From contig NZ_CANNFF010000001.1 in assembly GCF_947503855.1 (NCBI RefSeq), positions 124,001 through 188,000 on the forward strand: a stretch of 64,000 nt of DNA. Reading direction: 5' to 3'. Positions 38,348 through 47,693 of this stretch are shown here, one piece after another. This DNA comes from an uncultured Polaribacter sp. (lineage in GTDB: Bacteria > Bacteroidota > Bacteroidia > Flavobacteriales > Flavobacteriaceae). Made by a program: the position numbers and the translations under genes. The notes beneath the pieces are model-generated. The model was not told the DNA's origin, did no database searches, and saw only the letters and a list, made by a program, of their open reading frames with translations. How positions within the stretch are numbered: position 1 is the stretch's first letter; each line of letters begins with the position of its first letter.

Positions 38348-39286
38348 TCAAAGAATTTGTTTTAATTTTGTTGTAGAAATACCAACGGTTCTAGGTAAAT
38401 ATATTACTTGGCAATATTTTTTTAAAAAATCAAATTTACCTTCCCAATCATCTCCCATAACAAAAATATCTGCTTTAACTCTTAAAACATCATCAATTTT
38501 TTGTTCCCAATTAGTTTCTGGTATTATTTCATCTACAAATTCTAATGATTCTAGAAATTTTTTTCTTTCCTCAAAAGGTATTTTGCATTTTTTACCTTTT
38601 ATCTTGTTAAACTCATCTGTAGAAACACCAACAACTAATTTATCTCCTAATTTACTTGCTCTTTTAAGAATTTCTATATGTCCATAATGTAACAAGTCAA
38701 AAGTTCCATATGTTAATACAGTTTTATTTCCGTTTTCAGATTTATCAGAAAACTCATTAAATATTTTTAACCTTTTATCTTTATCAGATAAAACAACCTC
38801 ACTTTCATTCAATTTCCAATCAATCCTCAAATTTTTATCATTATAAATAACACCATATTCAGATTCTTTATGATAGTAATTATCACACTTATAAGAAACT
38901 ATGGTATTATCTTCTAAAGTAGCAAAACCATGTAAAAATCCTCTTGGCACAAATAGTTGTTTGTTATTATCTCCAGATAATTCTACAGAAAAATGTTGAC
39001 CAAAAGTTGGCGAGTCTTTTCTAACATCTACAGCTACATCTAAAACTTTACCTTTTATAACTCTTACTAATTTGGCTTGTGCAAACTGCCCCTTTTGCAA
39101 GTGTAAACCTCTTAAAACTCCTTTTTGAGATATCGATTGGTTATCTTGAACAAAGTTTACTTTTAATCCTATTTTTTTTTCAAATACTTTCTGATTAAAA
39201 ACCTCGAAAAAACTTCCTCTTTTATCTTTAAAAACTGTTGGCTCTATTACAAAACAACCTTTTAAATGTGTTTCTGTAACGTTCAT
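38348..39286 (-). CDS. rmlC-tagD: Fusion: dTDP-4-dehydrorhamnose 3,5-epimerase plus glycerol-3-phosphate cytidylyltransferase
   Basis: A 312-residue two-domain protein. Residues 1-177 are RmlC, a cupin epimerase, with KDKRGSFFEVF, the catalytic His62 in RGLHLQKG, and YKCDNYY. After a short linker (about 178-187, SDKSENGNKT), residues 188-312 are TagD-like. That domain has the nucleotidyltransferase motifs TYGTFDLLHYGH (HxGH at 200-203) and RTVGISTT (299-306). TagD makes CDP-glycerol from CTP and glycerol 3-phosphate. Both sets of catalytic motifs are intact and the frame is continuous. The start ATG overlaps the rmlA stop (TAATG). The next gene uses CDP-glycerol. Confidence 0.93.
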   Translation of the reverse strand: MNVTETHLKGCFVIEPTVFKDKRGSFFEVFNQKVFEKKIGLKVNFVQDNQSISQKGVLRGLHLQKGQFAQAKLVRVIKGKVLDVAVDVRKDSPTFGQHFSVELSGDNNKQLFVPRGFLHGFATLEDNTIVSYKCDNYYHKESEYGVIYNDKNLRIDWKLNESEVVLSDKDKRLKIFNEFSDKSENGNKTVLTYGTFDLLHYGHIEILKRASKLGDKLVVGVSTDEFNKIKGKKCKIPFEERKKFLESLEFVDEIIPETNWEQKIDDVLRVKADIFVMGDDWEGKFDFLKKYCQVIYLPRTVGISTTKLKQIL

Positions 39287-40140
39287 TATATTTTATATAA
39301 ATTATTGGCATATCCGCTTTTTAATAAAGGTTCTGAGAGTGCCATCATATGTTCTTTGTTAATAAAACCTGCTCTAAACGCTGCTGCTTCTATAGAACCT
39401 ACTTTTAAACCTTGCCTTTCTTCAATTACTTGTACAAACTGCCCTGCTTGCATTAATGAGTTAAAAGTACCTGTATCTAACCAAGCTGTACCTCTATCTA
39501 AAATTTCTACAGCGAGTTTTCCTTTTTTTAGATATACATTATTTACTTCTGTAATTTCTAATTCGCCTCTTTTGCTGGGTTGGATGTTTTTTGCAATGGT
39601 TACCACTTCATTATCGTAAAAATAGATTCCAGGAACTGCATAATTAGATTTTGGATGTTCTGGTTTTTCTTCAATAGAAATGGCTTTATTATGTTCATCA
39701 AATTCTACTACCCCATATCTTTCTGGATCATTTACGTGATAAGCATACACAATACCGCCATCTGGATTGTTATTTGATTTTAAAAGATCTGCTAAACCTG
39801 ATCCATAAAAAATATTATCGCCCAATATTAAGGCAACTTTATCAGAACCAATAAACTTTTCACCAATAATAAACGCTTCTGCTAAACCATTTGGGTTTTC
39901 TTGAACTTCATACTGAAAACTACAACCTATTTTACTTCCATCTCCTAATAATTTTTGAAACAATGGTACATCTTGTGGTGTAGAAATAATTAATATTTCT
40001 CTAATTCCAGCAGAAATTAAGGTAGCAATTGGATAATAGATCATGGGTTTATCATACACGGGCATTAACTGTTTGCTAACAGCTAAAGTTAGTGGATGTA
40101 ATCTTGTACCTGAACCTCCTGCTAAAACTATTCCTTTCAT
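39286..40140 (-). CDS. rmlA: Glucose-1-phosphate thymidylyltransferase
   Basis: A 284-residue enzyme that makes dTDP-glucose from dTTP and glucose 1-phosphate. It has [24 protein letters not shown] (residues 2-25), [18 protein letters not shown], and [21 protein letters not shown]. Length and motifs are those of RmlA/RfbA. It lies one base after rmlB and overlaps the rmlC-tagD gene. Confidence 0.96.
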   Translation of the reverse strand: MKGIVLAGGSGTRLHPLTLAVSKQLMPVYDKPMIYYPIATLISAGIREILIISTPQDVPLFQKLLGDGSKIGCSFQYEVQENPNGLAEAFIIGEKFIGSDKVALILGDNIFYGSGLADLLKSNNNPDGGIVYAYHVNDPERYGVVEFDEHNKAISIEEKPEHPKSNYAVPGIYFYDNEVVTIAKNIQPSKRGELEITEVNNVYLKKGKLAVEILDRGTAWLDTGTFNSLMQAGQFVQVIEERQGLKVGSIEAAAFRAGFINKEHMMALSEPLLKSGYANNLYKI

Positions 40141-40141
40141 A

Positions 40142-41149
40142 TTAATTGTATTTTTTTAAATACCATTGTATGGTTTTTAAAATTCCAGTTTCAAAATTTT
40201 CTGAGGCTTTCCAACCCAATTCATTTTCTACTTTAGAGGCATCTATGGCGTATCTAAAATCATGACCAGGTCTGTCTTTTACAAAACTAATTTGATTTTT
40301 GTAAGAGTTTTTCTTTGGATAAATTTCATCTAAAATCTCACAAATTTTATTGGCAATATATAAGTTATTACGCTCGTTTTTGCCACCAATATTATAAGTT
40401 TCTCCAAATTTTCCATTTTTATAAACCAACTCAATCCCTGTACAATGGTCTTGCACGTATAACCAATCTCTAATGTTTTTTCCATCCCCATAAATAGGAA
40501 TATTTTCACCAGAAATTGCTTTTCTAATAATGGTTGGTATCAACTTTTCATCATGTTGTTTTGGACCGTAATTATTAGAACAATTAGTGGTAACTACATG
40601 CATACCATAGGTATGAAAATAACTTCTTATTAAAAAGTCTGAAGACGCTTTTGAAGCACTGTAAGGACTGTTTGGTGCATAAGGTGTGGTTTCTGTAAAC
40701 AAACCCTTGGCGCCTAATGTACCATAAACCTCATCTGTTGAAATATGATGAAATCTTGCATTTTCATATCCTTCTTTGTATTCAAAAGGAGCATTCATCC
40801 AATAATTTTTTGCAACATCTAACAACGTAAAAGTGCCAAAAACATTGGTTTTTACAAATGCATCTGGATTTTTAATGGAATTATCTACATGAGATTCTGC
40901 TGCAAAATGAATTACTCCAGAAAAATGATATTCTTTAAATAAATTTTCAACTAAATCCCTCTTGCAAATGTCTCCTTCAAAAAAAGTATATCTTGGATGA
41001 TTATCTAATTCTTTTAAATGCTCTAAATTACCGGCATAGGTAAGCAAATCTAAATTTACGACATGAATTTCTTTATTATTTTCTATAAAGTATGTAATAA
41101 AATTGGATCCAATAAAACCTGCACCTCCAGTAATTAAAATTGTTTGCAT
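40142..41149 (-). CDS. rmlB: dTDP-glucose 4,6-dehydratase
   Basis: A 335-residue extended short-chain dehydrogenase. It has the NAD-binding [11 protein letters not shown] near residue 7, the catalytic STDEVYG (about 133), and the active-site Tyr/Lys in [16 protein letters not shown]. It converts dTDP-glucose to dTDP-4-keto-6-deoxyglucose, the branch point for rhamnose and other deoxysugars. It is two bases from the Wzz-like gene. No rmlD reductase lies in the window. Confidence 0.96.
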   Translation of the reverse strand: MQTILITGGAGFIGSNFITYFIENNKEIHVVNLDLLTYAGNLEHLKELDNHPRYTFFEGDICKRDLVENLFKEYHFSGVIHFAAESHVDNSIKNPDAFVKTNVFGTFTLLDVAKNYWMNAPFEYKEGYENARFHHISTDEVYGTLGAKGLFTETTPYAPNSPYSASKASSDFLIRSYFHTYGMHVVTTNCSNNYGPKQHDEKLIPTIIRKAISGENIPIYGDGKNIRDWLYVQDHCTGIELVYKNGKFGETYNIGGKNERNNLYIANKICEILDEIYPKKNSYKNQISFVKDRPGHDFRYAIDASKVENELGWKASENFETGILKTIQWYLKKYN

Positions 41150-41151
41150 TC

Positions 41152-42189
41152 TTACTTCTTATAATTATTTAAATAAGAATTTATCTTTATTAGTAATAGA
41201 ATAAAAATCATTGCTAATGCGCCTAAAACCGACAACTGAAAAGCAATATTTCTAGTTACTCCCTTTATTTCTGAACCGATAGGTTGAAAGTTAGAAATTA
41301 CATTAATTACCTCATATTTTTCGGATTTATCTTTTACAATATCTTCTAACTCTGCGTTTATTTTTCTATTAGTTTCAAACAACTCTAGTTCTTTGGTTGT
41401 TCTCATTTTCCCCCCTAAATCTATGCTAGTTCCACTATTTTGTTTTTTTGCCTCTTCTAACATAACCTTCGTATACACAACTCTTAAAGAGTCTATTTGA
41501 GCTAAATTAGTACGCAATAAAGAATCTGTTCTATTTAAGTTTTCGTTGGTTAACTCTTTTACTCTATTAAAATATTTGTTTTTTATTACTGATGATAAAA
41601 TAACCTCATCTAACTTATTAAAAACATCACTTTTTTCTGACACCACATTTATTTTATGAATTTTGTAGTCCAAAAGCGAAAATGAAGCTTTAAAATCTTC
41701 AAAATTGTAACTTTTTACAGTAGTTGTATCTACATCTAAAATAAAATCGTTGTAGGAGTTAATGATATCATTCTCATTTATGATAGGTTCTATTGTAAAC
41801 TTTTTTAAAGAAGCTGCTGTTTCTTTATCTATCTTAAATGTTTTTTGAATATTAGCTGTATCTTTTTGTTTTACCAAATCGTTATAATAACTAATATTAT
41901 TATACAACTGATTGGCACTTTTAAAGTTGGGTTGTACCAACATTTGAGATTCATATTTATCTGCAGATTTTACTTGGATAAACACACCAATAGCAAAACC
42001 TATAAAAGCTGCAATCCCTATTTTTACAATATTATCTTTTAAGAAAATTAAAATGGAAATAAAAAAATGAAAAATACCTTTAAAAATATTTCCAATAAAA
42101 TTAAAAAGGTTTTGAAAACCTTTACCAATAATTTTAAATAAAGATCCTAAATCTACTTCTTCTTCGTTGTTATTATGACTTGTTGACAT
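41152..42189 (-). CDS. Chain-length determinant (Wzz-like) membrane protein
   Basis: A 345-residue protein, probably the first polysaccharide gene. It has an amphipathic N-terminal region (about 12-45) and a membrane helix (about 48-70, IVKIGIAAFIGFAIGVFI). A large coiled-coil periplasmic domain follows, then a second helix near the C-terminus (about 313-335). This Wzz-type layout sets chain length with Wzy. It lacks the tyrosine-kinase domain found in Wzc proteins. The family resemblance is by architecture more than by sequence. Confidence 0.75.
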   Translation of the reverse strand: MSTSHNNNEEEVDLGSLFKIIGKGFQNLFNFIGNIFKGIFHFFISILIFLKDNIVKIGIAAFIGFAIGVFIQVKSADKYESQMLVQPNFKSANQLYNNISYYNDLVKQKDTANIQKTFKIDKETAASLKKFTIEPIINENDIINSYNDFILDVDTTTVKSYNFEDFKASFSLLDYKIHKINVVSEKSDVFNKLDEVILSSVIKNKYFNRVKELTNENLNRTDSLLRTNLAQIDSLRVVYTKVMLEEAKKQNSGTSIDLGGKMRTTKELELFETNRKINAELEDIVKDKSEKYEVINVISNFQPIGSEIKGVTRNIAFQLSVLGALAMIFILLLIKINSYLNNYKK

Positions 42190-42222
42190 ATGGTTGTTTG
42201 ATTATAATATCTATGTTTACTG

Positions 42223-43905
42223 TTAAAAAATTTGTTCTAATATTTTTTGAGTTATGGCATAAGTTGGTGTAACTCCTGTCATACCTAAGCCTCCAGAAGC
42301 TAACGTAGCCCCTGTTTCTAAAGGGTTATCGGATGCGTAATAGGCATAACGCACTTGTACGTTTTCAGAAATATTACCTCTAATTCTTGATGCAGATTGT
42401 ATGGCTTTTTGGTAATGTGCACCTTCCATTTCTAAACCAATGACATTCCAAGTAGAATCGTGAAAAAACTTTAATAAATCTTTATTTTGAAGTGATGTTC
42501 CTAACACTGAAATCATAGAACCATCAAAAGATTTTACACCAAAACCTTCTAAATCTTCTTTTTTTAATTGGTTTTTAAACGGATAATTGTCTGCTGTACC
42601 TTCAAAAATATGAGCAGATGGAATCATAATATCTCCTTTACCACCCTCTAAAATACCGGCTTTACCCATAATAGAAATTGACTTTACATCTAAATGTGTT
42701 TTTGTGTTTTTATCACAAGTATATGGTTTTAATAACTCATCCATAGTTTCGTAAGCTTGTTCGCCAAAAGCATAATCCATTACTATAATTACTGGATTTT
42801 CTTTAGCATTTGCTTTTTTAGAGAACGTTAAAATATCAAAATTTATTTTAGCTGTATCTATTATTTGTACGTTTATATTAGTACCTGATGTATCTTTAAT
42901 ATAAATCAGTCCATTTTTAGAGGCAAAATCTTTTACTTTTTTTTGTATTGGTTTGCTATTTTCGTTGCTTAGTAATTGATAAATTTCAAACCCTTTTAAG
43001 TTTTTTGCTTCTTTTGGTAATGCACTTTTTGCATATACAGAATTTAATACACTGTGCATGTTTGCACTTATAATATGAATAGGTCTTTCTAATAAATGAT
43101 TATTTTTTAGAACCTTTTTAATATTATTTGCCCAGATTTCTCCATAAATATGATGCCCAATTTCTTGTACCAAAATAGTACTAAAAATTACTGTTCTTTT
43201 TTTGTTTTCTAATACTTCGTTGATGGCTAATTTACCCAACCAAAATATCAATTGAAAAAAACGATCTGGATTTTCTTTAGTGGCAAATGTTTTATAAATG
43301 GTTAAAACTTCATCAAAAGACCTTCCTAAAATATTACCTAAATGTACAAGAGTTACTTCTCTTTCTTTTTCTGAAATTTGTTTTTGATGTAGTACAATAT
43401 CCTCTAAATGTTTCCACTCTCTTGTAAAATCTTCACCCTCATTTAAGGTTACTCTTTCCTGAATTTTATGAGATTCTATAAAAAGAAACGTTAAGTGGGT
43501 TAAAATATCATAGATTTCAGATCTTCCTCTGGTAATCTCAATATTCATTTGATCTTTATCTATTCTATAGCAATTTCTTCTTCTTTTAGGAGGTATAATG
43601 GCTTCAAAGTGAGAATTTTTATAGCCTTCATCTGCGGTTAAATTTATGTATTGACATTCTTCTATGCCTTTAGGAAGTCTTTCTATTACATACGTTAAGC
43701 CATTTAATTCTATTCTATCTTCTGCAATAGAACCATAAATTTCGGGTCTTAAAAGTAATAAAGATTTTCTTAGTGTTTCGCCAGAAACACCCATAGGTTT
43801 GTAAAAACCTCTACTAAATAAATGACGCATAGAAATATATAATTTTTCTATAGCATTGGTAGATTCTTGTGCTCTTGTTCTTGCTAATTTTTTAATTTCT
43901 GACAT
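42223..43905 (-). CDS. Uncharacterised DUF6909-like protein with a nucleoside-phosphorylase-like C-terminus
   Basis: A 560-residue soluble protein conserved in Bacteroidota; no function is known to me. The first 250 residues are mostly helical (KLYISMRHLFSRGFYKPMG...). The C-terminal part (about 340-560) resembles the purine nucleoside phosphorylase/MTAN fold: GKAGILEGGKGDIMIPSAH, NYPFKNQL and especially GLEMEGAHY, where phosphorylases have their EMExA ribose-binding motif. Enzyme activity is not established. It lies between ctpA and the polysaccharide genes on the same strand (27- and 33-base gaps), so it is probably co-transcribed with both. Confidence 0.7.
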   Translation of the reverse strand: MSEIKKLARTRAQESTNAIEKLYISMRHLFSRGFYKPMGVSGETLRKSLLLLRPEIYGSIAEDRIELNGLTYVIERLPKGIEECQYINLTADEGYKNSHFEAIIPPKRRRNCYRIDKDQMNIEITRGRSEIYDILTHLTFLFIESHKIQERVTLNEGEDFTREWKHLEDIVLHQKQISEKEREVTLVHLGNILGRSFDEVLTIYKTFATKENPDRFFQLIFWLGKLAINEVLENKKRTVIFSTILVQEIGHHIYGEIWANNIKKVLKNNHLLERPIHIISANMHSVLNSVYAKSALPKEAKNLKGFEIYQLLSNENSKPIQKKVKDFASKNGLIYIKDTSGTNINVQIIDTAKINFDILTFSKKANAKENPVIIVMDYAFGEQAYETMDELLKPYTCDKNTKTHLDVKSISIMGKAGILEGGKGDIMIPSAHIFEGTADNYPFKNQLKKEDLEGFGVKSFDGSMISVLGTSLQNKDLLKFFHDSTWNVIGLEMEGAHYQKAIQSASRIRGNISENVQVRYAYYASDNPLETGATLASGGLGMTGVTPTYAITQKILEQIF

Positions 43906-43932
43906 TGTTTATTTTGCTAGACAAATTTAAAA

Positions 43933-45564
43933 TTATTTACCTGATAAAATTTTGTAATACTGTTTATTATCTTTTAATAAACTAACCGCATTTGCGATAA
44001 CTTTATCCTTAGTTAAATTGTATTTATAAACACCTTCTTTATAGAGATATCTTTCTAAAATTTTAATTTTTAAAATCTCAGAAATAATATCTTTATTTTT
44101 AGAAATTTTATCGATTTTATCTTTATATAATTGTTCTTTTATAGCATTATATTCTGATGAAATATTACTATTCTGAGAGGCTAAATAAGCTTTTTTAAAC
44201 AAGGCTTCTTGCTCGGTTACAAAAGTGGTATCTGTTTTTAAATATTTGGTAAAATCTTTAAAATCGCTATTTTTAAATTCAAAATTTTCAAAATCTTTAA
44301 AATCTTTATTGTTGTAATAGTAATGAGTTGCATAGTTAAAAACGGCTCTAGATTGCAACAACGATTCTGTAGTTTTATTTCTGTTAGTTGTGTTCATTTC
44401 AATATCTGGCTTAACCCCTCCACCATCGTAAACGGTTCTTCCATTTTGAGTTTTAAAGGCATTTACACCTCTGTCTGAAAATTTAGGAATATGACCTTGA
44501 TCATCTCTATTTGTATAATCTAATTCTTGAATACATCTACCACTTGGAGTGTAGTATTTAGAAATGGTTAGTTTTAGTTGAGTCCCATACATTAAGTCTC
44601 TGTAACGTTGCACCAAACCTTTACCAAAAGAGCGTTTACCTAAAAGTACAGCTCTATCATAATCTTGTAAAGAACCACTTACAATTTCAGATGCAGATGC
44701 AGAACGTTCGTTAATTAAAACAACTATAGGGATTTGTAAATCTAAAGGTTCGTTTTGTGTTTTATAAGTGTTACTCCACTTTTTAATTTTAGCTTTTGTT
44801 GTAACAATGGTTTTGCCTTTTGGTAAAAAAAAATTAGAAATTCTTATAGATTCTAACAAAGAACCTCCAGGGTTAGAGCGAAGGTCGAAAACCAATTTTT
44901 TCATACCTAGTTTTTTTAATTTTTTATAGGCTTTTTTTACTTCAGAAGATGCTTTTTCATTAAATCTTGTTAAGGTAATGTAACCCGTTTCTTCATCAAT
45001 CATTTCTGCAAAAGGTACAGGATTTACAATTACTTTATCCCTAGTAATTTCCTTTGTTAAAATAGTACCTTGTCTATCTACTTCAACCGAAAATTTACTG
45101 TTTGGTGTTCCTTTTAAAAACATAGATAATTGGTCTCTTTCCATATTTTTTATAGATTGATTATCCACAGAAATAATAATATCACCTGCTTTTAAGCCTG
45201 CTTTGTCAGCAGAAAAACCTTTGTAAATTTCTTGTAACTCAATTCCTTTTTTTGAATAATATACAGATACACCAATACCACCATATTCTCCTGCTCTTCT
45301 TATTCTTGCAGTTTCTACATCTTGCTCGTTGTAAAAATTGGTGTATGGGTCTAAATCTTTTAAAGTATTTTTAATAGCTTTATTGGTTAACTCTGCAGGA
45401 TTAATTTCGTCTACATAATACATGTTTAACTCCTTAAACAGCGTATTGTAAATTTCTATTTGTTTGGCAACTTCAAAAAATTTAGATTGAAAGGAATATG
45501 TTAAAAGTAAAGTACCTACTAAAAGTAGAATAACTACTTTTTTGTTAACTAGTAATTTCTTCAT
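43933..45564 (-). CDS. S41-family C-terminal processing peptidase
   Basis: A 543-residue periplasmic serine protease of the CtpA/Prc type. An N-terminal signal anchor (about 9-27) is followed by a PDZ domain (about 90-170, GGIGVSVYYSKKGIELQEIY, AGLKAGDIIISVDN). The peptidase core has LRSNPGGSLLESIRISNFF, catalytic Ser in NERSASASEIVSGSL and Lys in SFGKGLVQ. It processes or degrades exported proteins from the C-terminus. The start overlaps the rnpA end by 20 bases. Confidence 0.93.
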   Translation of the reverse strand: MKKLLVNKKVVILLLVGTLLLTYSFQSKFFEVAKQIEIYNTLFKELNMYYVDEINPAELTNKAIKNTLKDLDPYTNFYNEQDVETARIRRAGEYGGIGVSVYYSKKGIELQEIYKGFSADKAGLKAGDIIISVDNQSIKNMERDQLSMFLKGTPNSKFSVEVDRQGTILTKEITRDKVIVNPVPFAEMIDEETGYITLTRFNEKASSEVKKAYKKLKKLGMKKLVFDLRSNPGGSLLESIRISNFFLPKGKTIVTTKAKIKKWSNTYKTQNEPLDLQIPIVVLINERSASASEIVSGSLQDYDRAVLLGKRSFGKGLVQRYRDLMYGTQLKLTISKYYTPSGRCIQELDYTNRDDQGHIPKFSDRGVNAFKTQNGRTVYDGGGVKPDIEMNTTNRNKTTESLLQSRAVFNYATHYYYNNKDFKDFENFEFKNSDFKDFTKYLKTDTTFVTEQEALFKKAYLASQNSNISSEYNAIKEQLYKDKIDKISKNKDIISEILKIKILERYLYKEGVYKYNLTKDKVIANAVSLLKDNKQYYKILSGK

Positions 45565-45943
45565 TTTTTATTTCTTTTGTTTTTTCTACAAACAAGTTTA
45601 ATAATTTTTGCATTTTTAAAAATACCTCTTCATAAACTGGTTCTTCTTTTCCAATATACGAAATCATAAATACATAAGGTTCTTCTAAATTATTATAAAC
45701 AATTTCTTTTTGCAAACGGTAACTTTCTCTTAAAAGACGCTTTATACGATTTCTACTAACTGCCAACTTAAAATTTCTTTTGGGAACAGAAACCCCTACC
45801 TGACATGGAAAATCTGATGTATGTTGTGTTTGTAAATACATCATTCTTAAAGGAAAACTCTTAACAGATTTTCCTTCACTATATAATTTTTCTATCAGCT
45901 TTCTACGCTTTAAACGTTCTTGTTTTCCTAAAGTGTATTTCAT
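45545..45943 (-). CDS. rnpA: Ribonuclease P protein component
   Basis: A 132-residue basic protein that binds the RNase P RNA in tRNA 5' maturation. The RNR motif RNRIKRLLRESYR (about 61-73 from this start) is intact, and TLGKQERLKRRKLIEKLY at the N-terminus is typical. I start at the ATG at 45943. The frame stays open to a TTG at 45970, but those nine codons are not family-like. rpmH, the usual neighbour, is absent; ctpA is coupled downstream. A TAAGTTTG box ends five bases before the ATG. Confidence 0.93.
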   Translation of the reverse strand: MKYTLGKQERLKRRKLIEKLYSEGKSVKSFPLRMMYLQTQHTSDFPCQVGVSVPKRNFKLAVSRNRIKRLLRESYRLQKEIVYNNLEEPYVFMISYIGKEEPVYEEVFLKMQKLLNLFVEKTKEIKNEEITS

Positions 45944-45948
45944 TATTA

Positions 45949-45956
45949 CAAACTTA
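45949..45956 (-). promoter_or_regulatory. Candidate -7 box directly before rnpA
   Basis: The minus strand reads TAAGTTTG (TAnnTTTG). It ends five bases before the ATG at 45943, which would give a leaderless or nearly leaderless message and supports the shorter start. It could drive rnpA, ctpA, the DUF6909-like gene and the polysaccharide operon. Confidence 0.45.
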
Positions 45957-46076
45957 ATAGAAAATAGCAACTTTTAAACAATTACTGGGTACTAACTTTA
46001 AAAAAGATCCGTATTTTTAATTAGTTATTAGTTTTTAATTTTAATATATATTTGTTTATAATACAACAATTATAGT

Positions 46077-46084
46077 TAAATTTG
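46077..46084 (+). promoter_or_regulatory. Candidate -7 box for the acyl-CoA dehydrogenase gene
   Basis: TAAATTTG (TAnnTTTG) lies 21 bases before the ATG at 46106. Another perfect match, TATATTTG, lies at 46047-46054, so the active box is uncertain. Confidence 0.45.
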
Positions 46085-46105
46085 TTTAAAATTACACATT
46101 TTTAT

Positions 46106-47284
46106 ATGAAACCAGACTTATTTAAAGCACCAGACTATTATAATATTGATGATTTACTAACTGAAGAACACAAGTTGATTAGAACAGCTGCAAGAGATTG
46201 GGTAAAACGTGATGTTTCTCCAATTATCGAAGAGTATGCTCAAAAAGCAGAATTTCCAACACAGATTATTAATGGTTTGGCAGAAATTGGCGCATTTGGT
46301 TCTTACATTCCTGAGGAATATGGTGGTGCTGGTTTAGATCAAATTTCTTACGGATTACTAATGCAAGAAATAGAACGTGGAGATTCTGGTGTGCGATCTA
46401 CAGCTTCTGTACAATCTTCTTTAGTAATGTATCCTATTTTTAACTATGGTACAGAAGCACAGCGTAAAAAATATTTACCAAAGTTGGCTTCTGGTGAGTG
46501 GATGGGTTGTTTTGGTTTAACTGAACCCAATCATGGGTCTAATCCTGGTGGAATGGAAACCAACTTTAAAGATAAAGGTGACCATTATCTATTAAATGGT
46601 GCAAAAATGTGGATTTCTAATGCACCTTTTGCACAAGTTGCTGTCGTGTGGGCTAAAAATGAAGAAGGTAGAATTCACGGTTTAATTGTAGAACGTGGTA
46701 TGGAAGGTTTTTCTACTCCAGAAACCCACAACAAATGGTCTTTGCGTGCTTCTGCAACTGGTGAGTTAATTTTTGATAATGTAAAAGTACCTAAAGAAAA
46801 CTTACTCCCTAATAAATCTGGTTTGGGTGCGCCTTTAGGTTGTTTAGACTCTGCAAGATATGGCATTGCTTGGGGTGCCATTGGTGCTGCTATGGATTGT
46901 TATGATACAGCTTTGCGTTACGTAAAAGAACGAAAACAATTTGGCAAACCTATTGGTCAGTTTCAATTGCAACAAAAAAAATTAGCAGAAATGATTACCG
47001 AAATTACCAAAGCACAATTATTGGCATGGAGGTTAGGTACTTTAAAAAATGATTACAAAGCAACTTCTGCTCAAATATCTATGGCGAAACGAAACAACGT
47101 AGAAATGGCTATTAAAATTGCAAGAGAAGCAAGACAAATGTTAGGTGGAATGGGAATTACTGGGGAATACTCCATCATGCGACATATGATGAATTTAGAA
47201 AGTGTAATTACCTACGAAGGCACCCATGATATTCATTTATTAATTACGGGTTTAGATATTACTGGATTAAATGCATTTAAGTAA
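46106..47284 (+). CDS. Acyl-CoA dehydrogenase, glutaryl-CoA dehydrogenase-like
   Basis: A 392-residue FAD enzyme. Features of glutaryl-CoA dehydrogenase are present: RSTASVQSSLVMYPI with the substrate-binding Arg (about 90), GCFGLTEPNHGSNPGGMET, KMWISNAPFA, RKQFGKPIGQFQLQQKKLAEM and the catalytic Glu in VITYEGTHDIH near residue 372. It would oxidatively decarboxylate glutaryl-CoA to crotonyl-CoA in lysine and tryptophan breakdown. I start at the ATG at 46106 (MKPDLF); the open frame continues to a TTG at 46082 without support. It is monocistronic, with a terminator downstream. Confidence 0.93.
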   Translation: MKPDLFKAPDYYNIDDLLTEEHKLIRTAARDWVKRDVSPIIEEYAQKAEFPTQIINGLAEIGAFGSYIPEEYGGAGLDQISYGLLMQEIERGDSGVRSTASVQSSLVMYPIFNYGTEAQRKKYLPKLASGEWMGCFGLTEPNHGSNPGGMETNFKDKGDHYLLNGAKMWISNAPFAQVAVVWAKNEEGRIHGLIVERGMEGFSTPETHNKWSLRASATGELIFDNVKVPKENLLPNKSGLGAPLGCLDSARYGIAWGAIGAAMDCYDTALRYVKERKQFGKPIGQFQLQQKKLAEMITEITKAQLLAWRLGTLKNDYKATSAQISMAKRNNVEMAIKIAREARQMLGGMGITGEYSIMRHMMNLESVITYEGTHDIHLLITGLDITGLNAFK

Positions 47285-47431
47285 TAAACTTCTCTTTTTT
47301 TAACAATAAGTAGAATTCTTTTTTCTACAACGTATTCTTAGATTCTACTAATAACCTAAAATTTGAAATCTTTTTCACCCTAAAAAAGTTAATTATGTGA
47401 AGTTTTTAAGCGATTAGAATTGGTATAAACT

Positions 47432-47472
47432 AAAAAGAGGTTTCTTCTAAAAATGAAGAGAACCTCTTTTTT
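47432..47472. terminator. Bidirectional rho-independent terminator
   Basis: Arms AAAAAGAGGTT...CTTC (47432-47447) and GAAG...AACCTCTTTTTTT (47454-47472) form a long stem with A and T tails. It serves both the acyl-CoA dehydrogenase gene (+) and the efflux operon ending at 47489 (-). The rest of the 204-base gap holds only a weak GTAGAA/TTCTAC stem (47310-47328). Confidence 0.85.
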
Positions 47473-47488
47473 TAATTAGGGGAAATTT

Positions 47489-47674
47489 TTATTTTTTGAT
47501 ACCTAATTTTAATAATATCGTTTCTAACAAACACCATTTTGTAAAGGCAGATTGTATCATATTTATACCAATAAAGACACCAAACCACAACCAATTTATA
47601 CTTACATAGTAAGATAAACTTACCATTAATAAAACCATAAACCCTACTATTACTCTAAAATACGTATTTAACAT
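47489..47674 (-). CDS. DUF2892 (YgaP transmembrane-domain-like) small membrane protein
   Basis: A 61-residue protein with two transmembrane helices (about 6-23 and 27-45) and a conserved W in INWLWFGVFIGINMIQSAFTKWCLLETILLKLG. This is the DUF2892 module, found alone or fused to rhodanese in YgaP. In Bacteroidota it often sits with sulfur-related genes such as rhodaneses and sulfide:quinone oxidoreductases. It ends the TolC-adaptor-RND-PII-like operon (19 bases after the PII-like gene). The single conserved Cys (C48) is retained. Function unknown. Confidence 0.85.
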   Translation of the reverse strand: MLNTYFRVIVGFMVLLMVSLSYYVSINWLWFGVFIGINMIQSAFTKWCLLETILLKLGIKK

Positions 47675-47693
47675 TTTCTTATTTTTTTAATAA

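Noticed and set aside
38348..39286. RmlC-TagD as an artefact of two overlapping genes
   Set aside because: One frame is open throughout, the linker is short and plausible, and neither domain is truncated. I see no sign of a frameshift, though reads should confirm it.
28404..42189. Polysaccharide locus as a recent genomic island
   Set aside because: It is more AT-rich than its surroundings, especially in wzx and wzy, but that is usual for such genes. There is no integrase, tRNA, direct repeat or IS at its borders.
45944..45970. TTG start giving nine more residues to RnpA
   Set aside because: Not family-like, and a -7 box lies within this stretch, so it would be upstream of the transcript start.
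46082..46105. TTG start giving eight more residues to the acyl-CoA dehydrogenase
   Set aside because: Family members start at MKPDLF, and the TAAATTTG box overlaps the extension.
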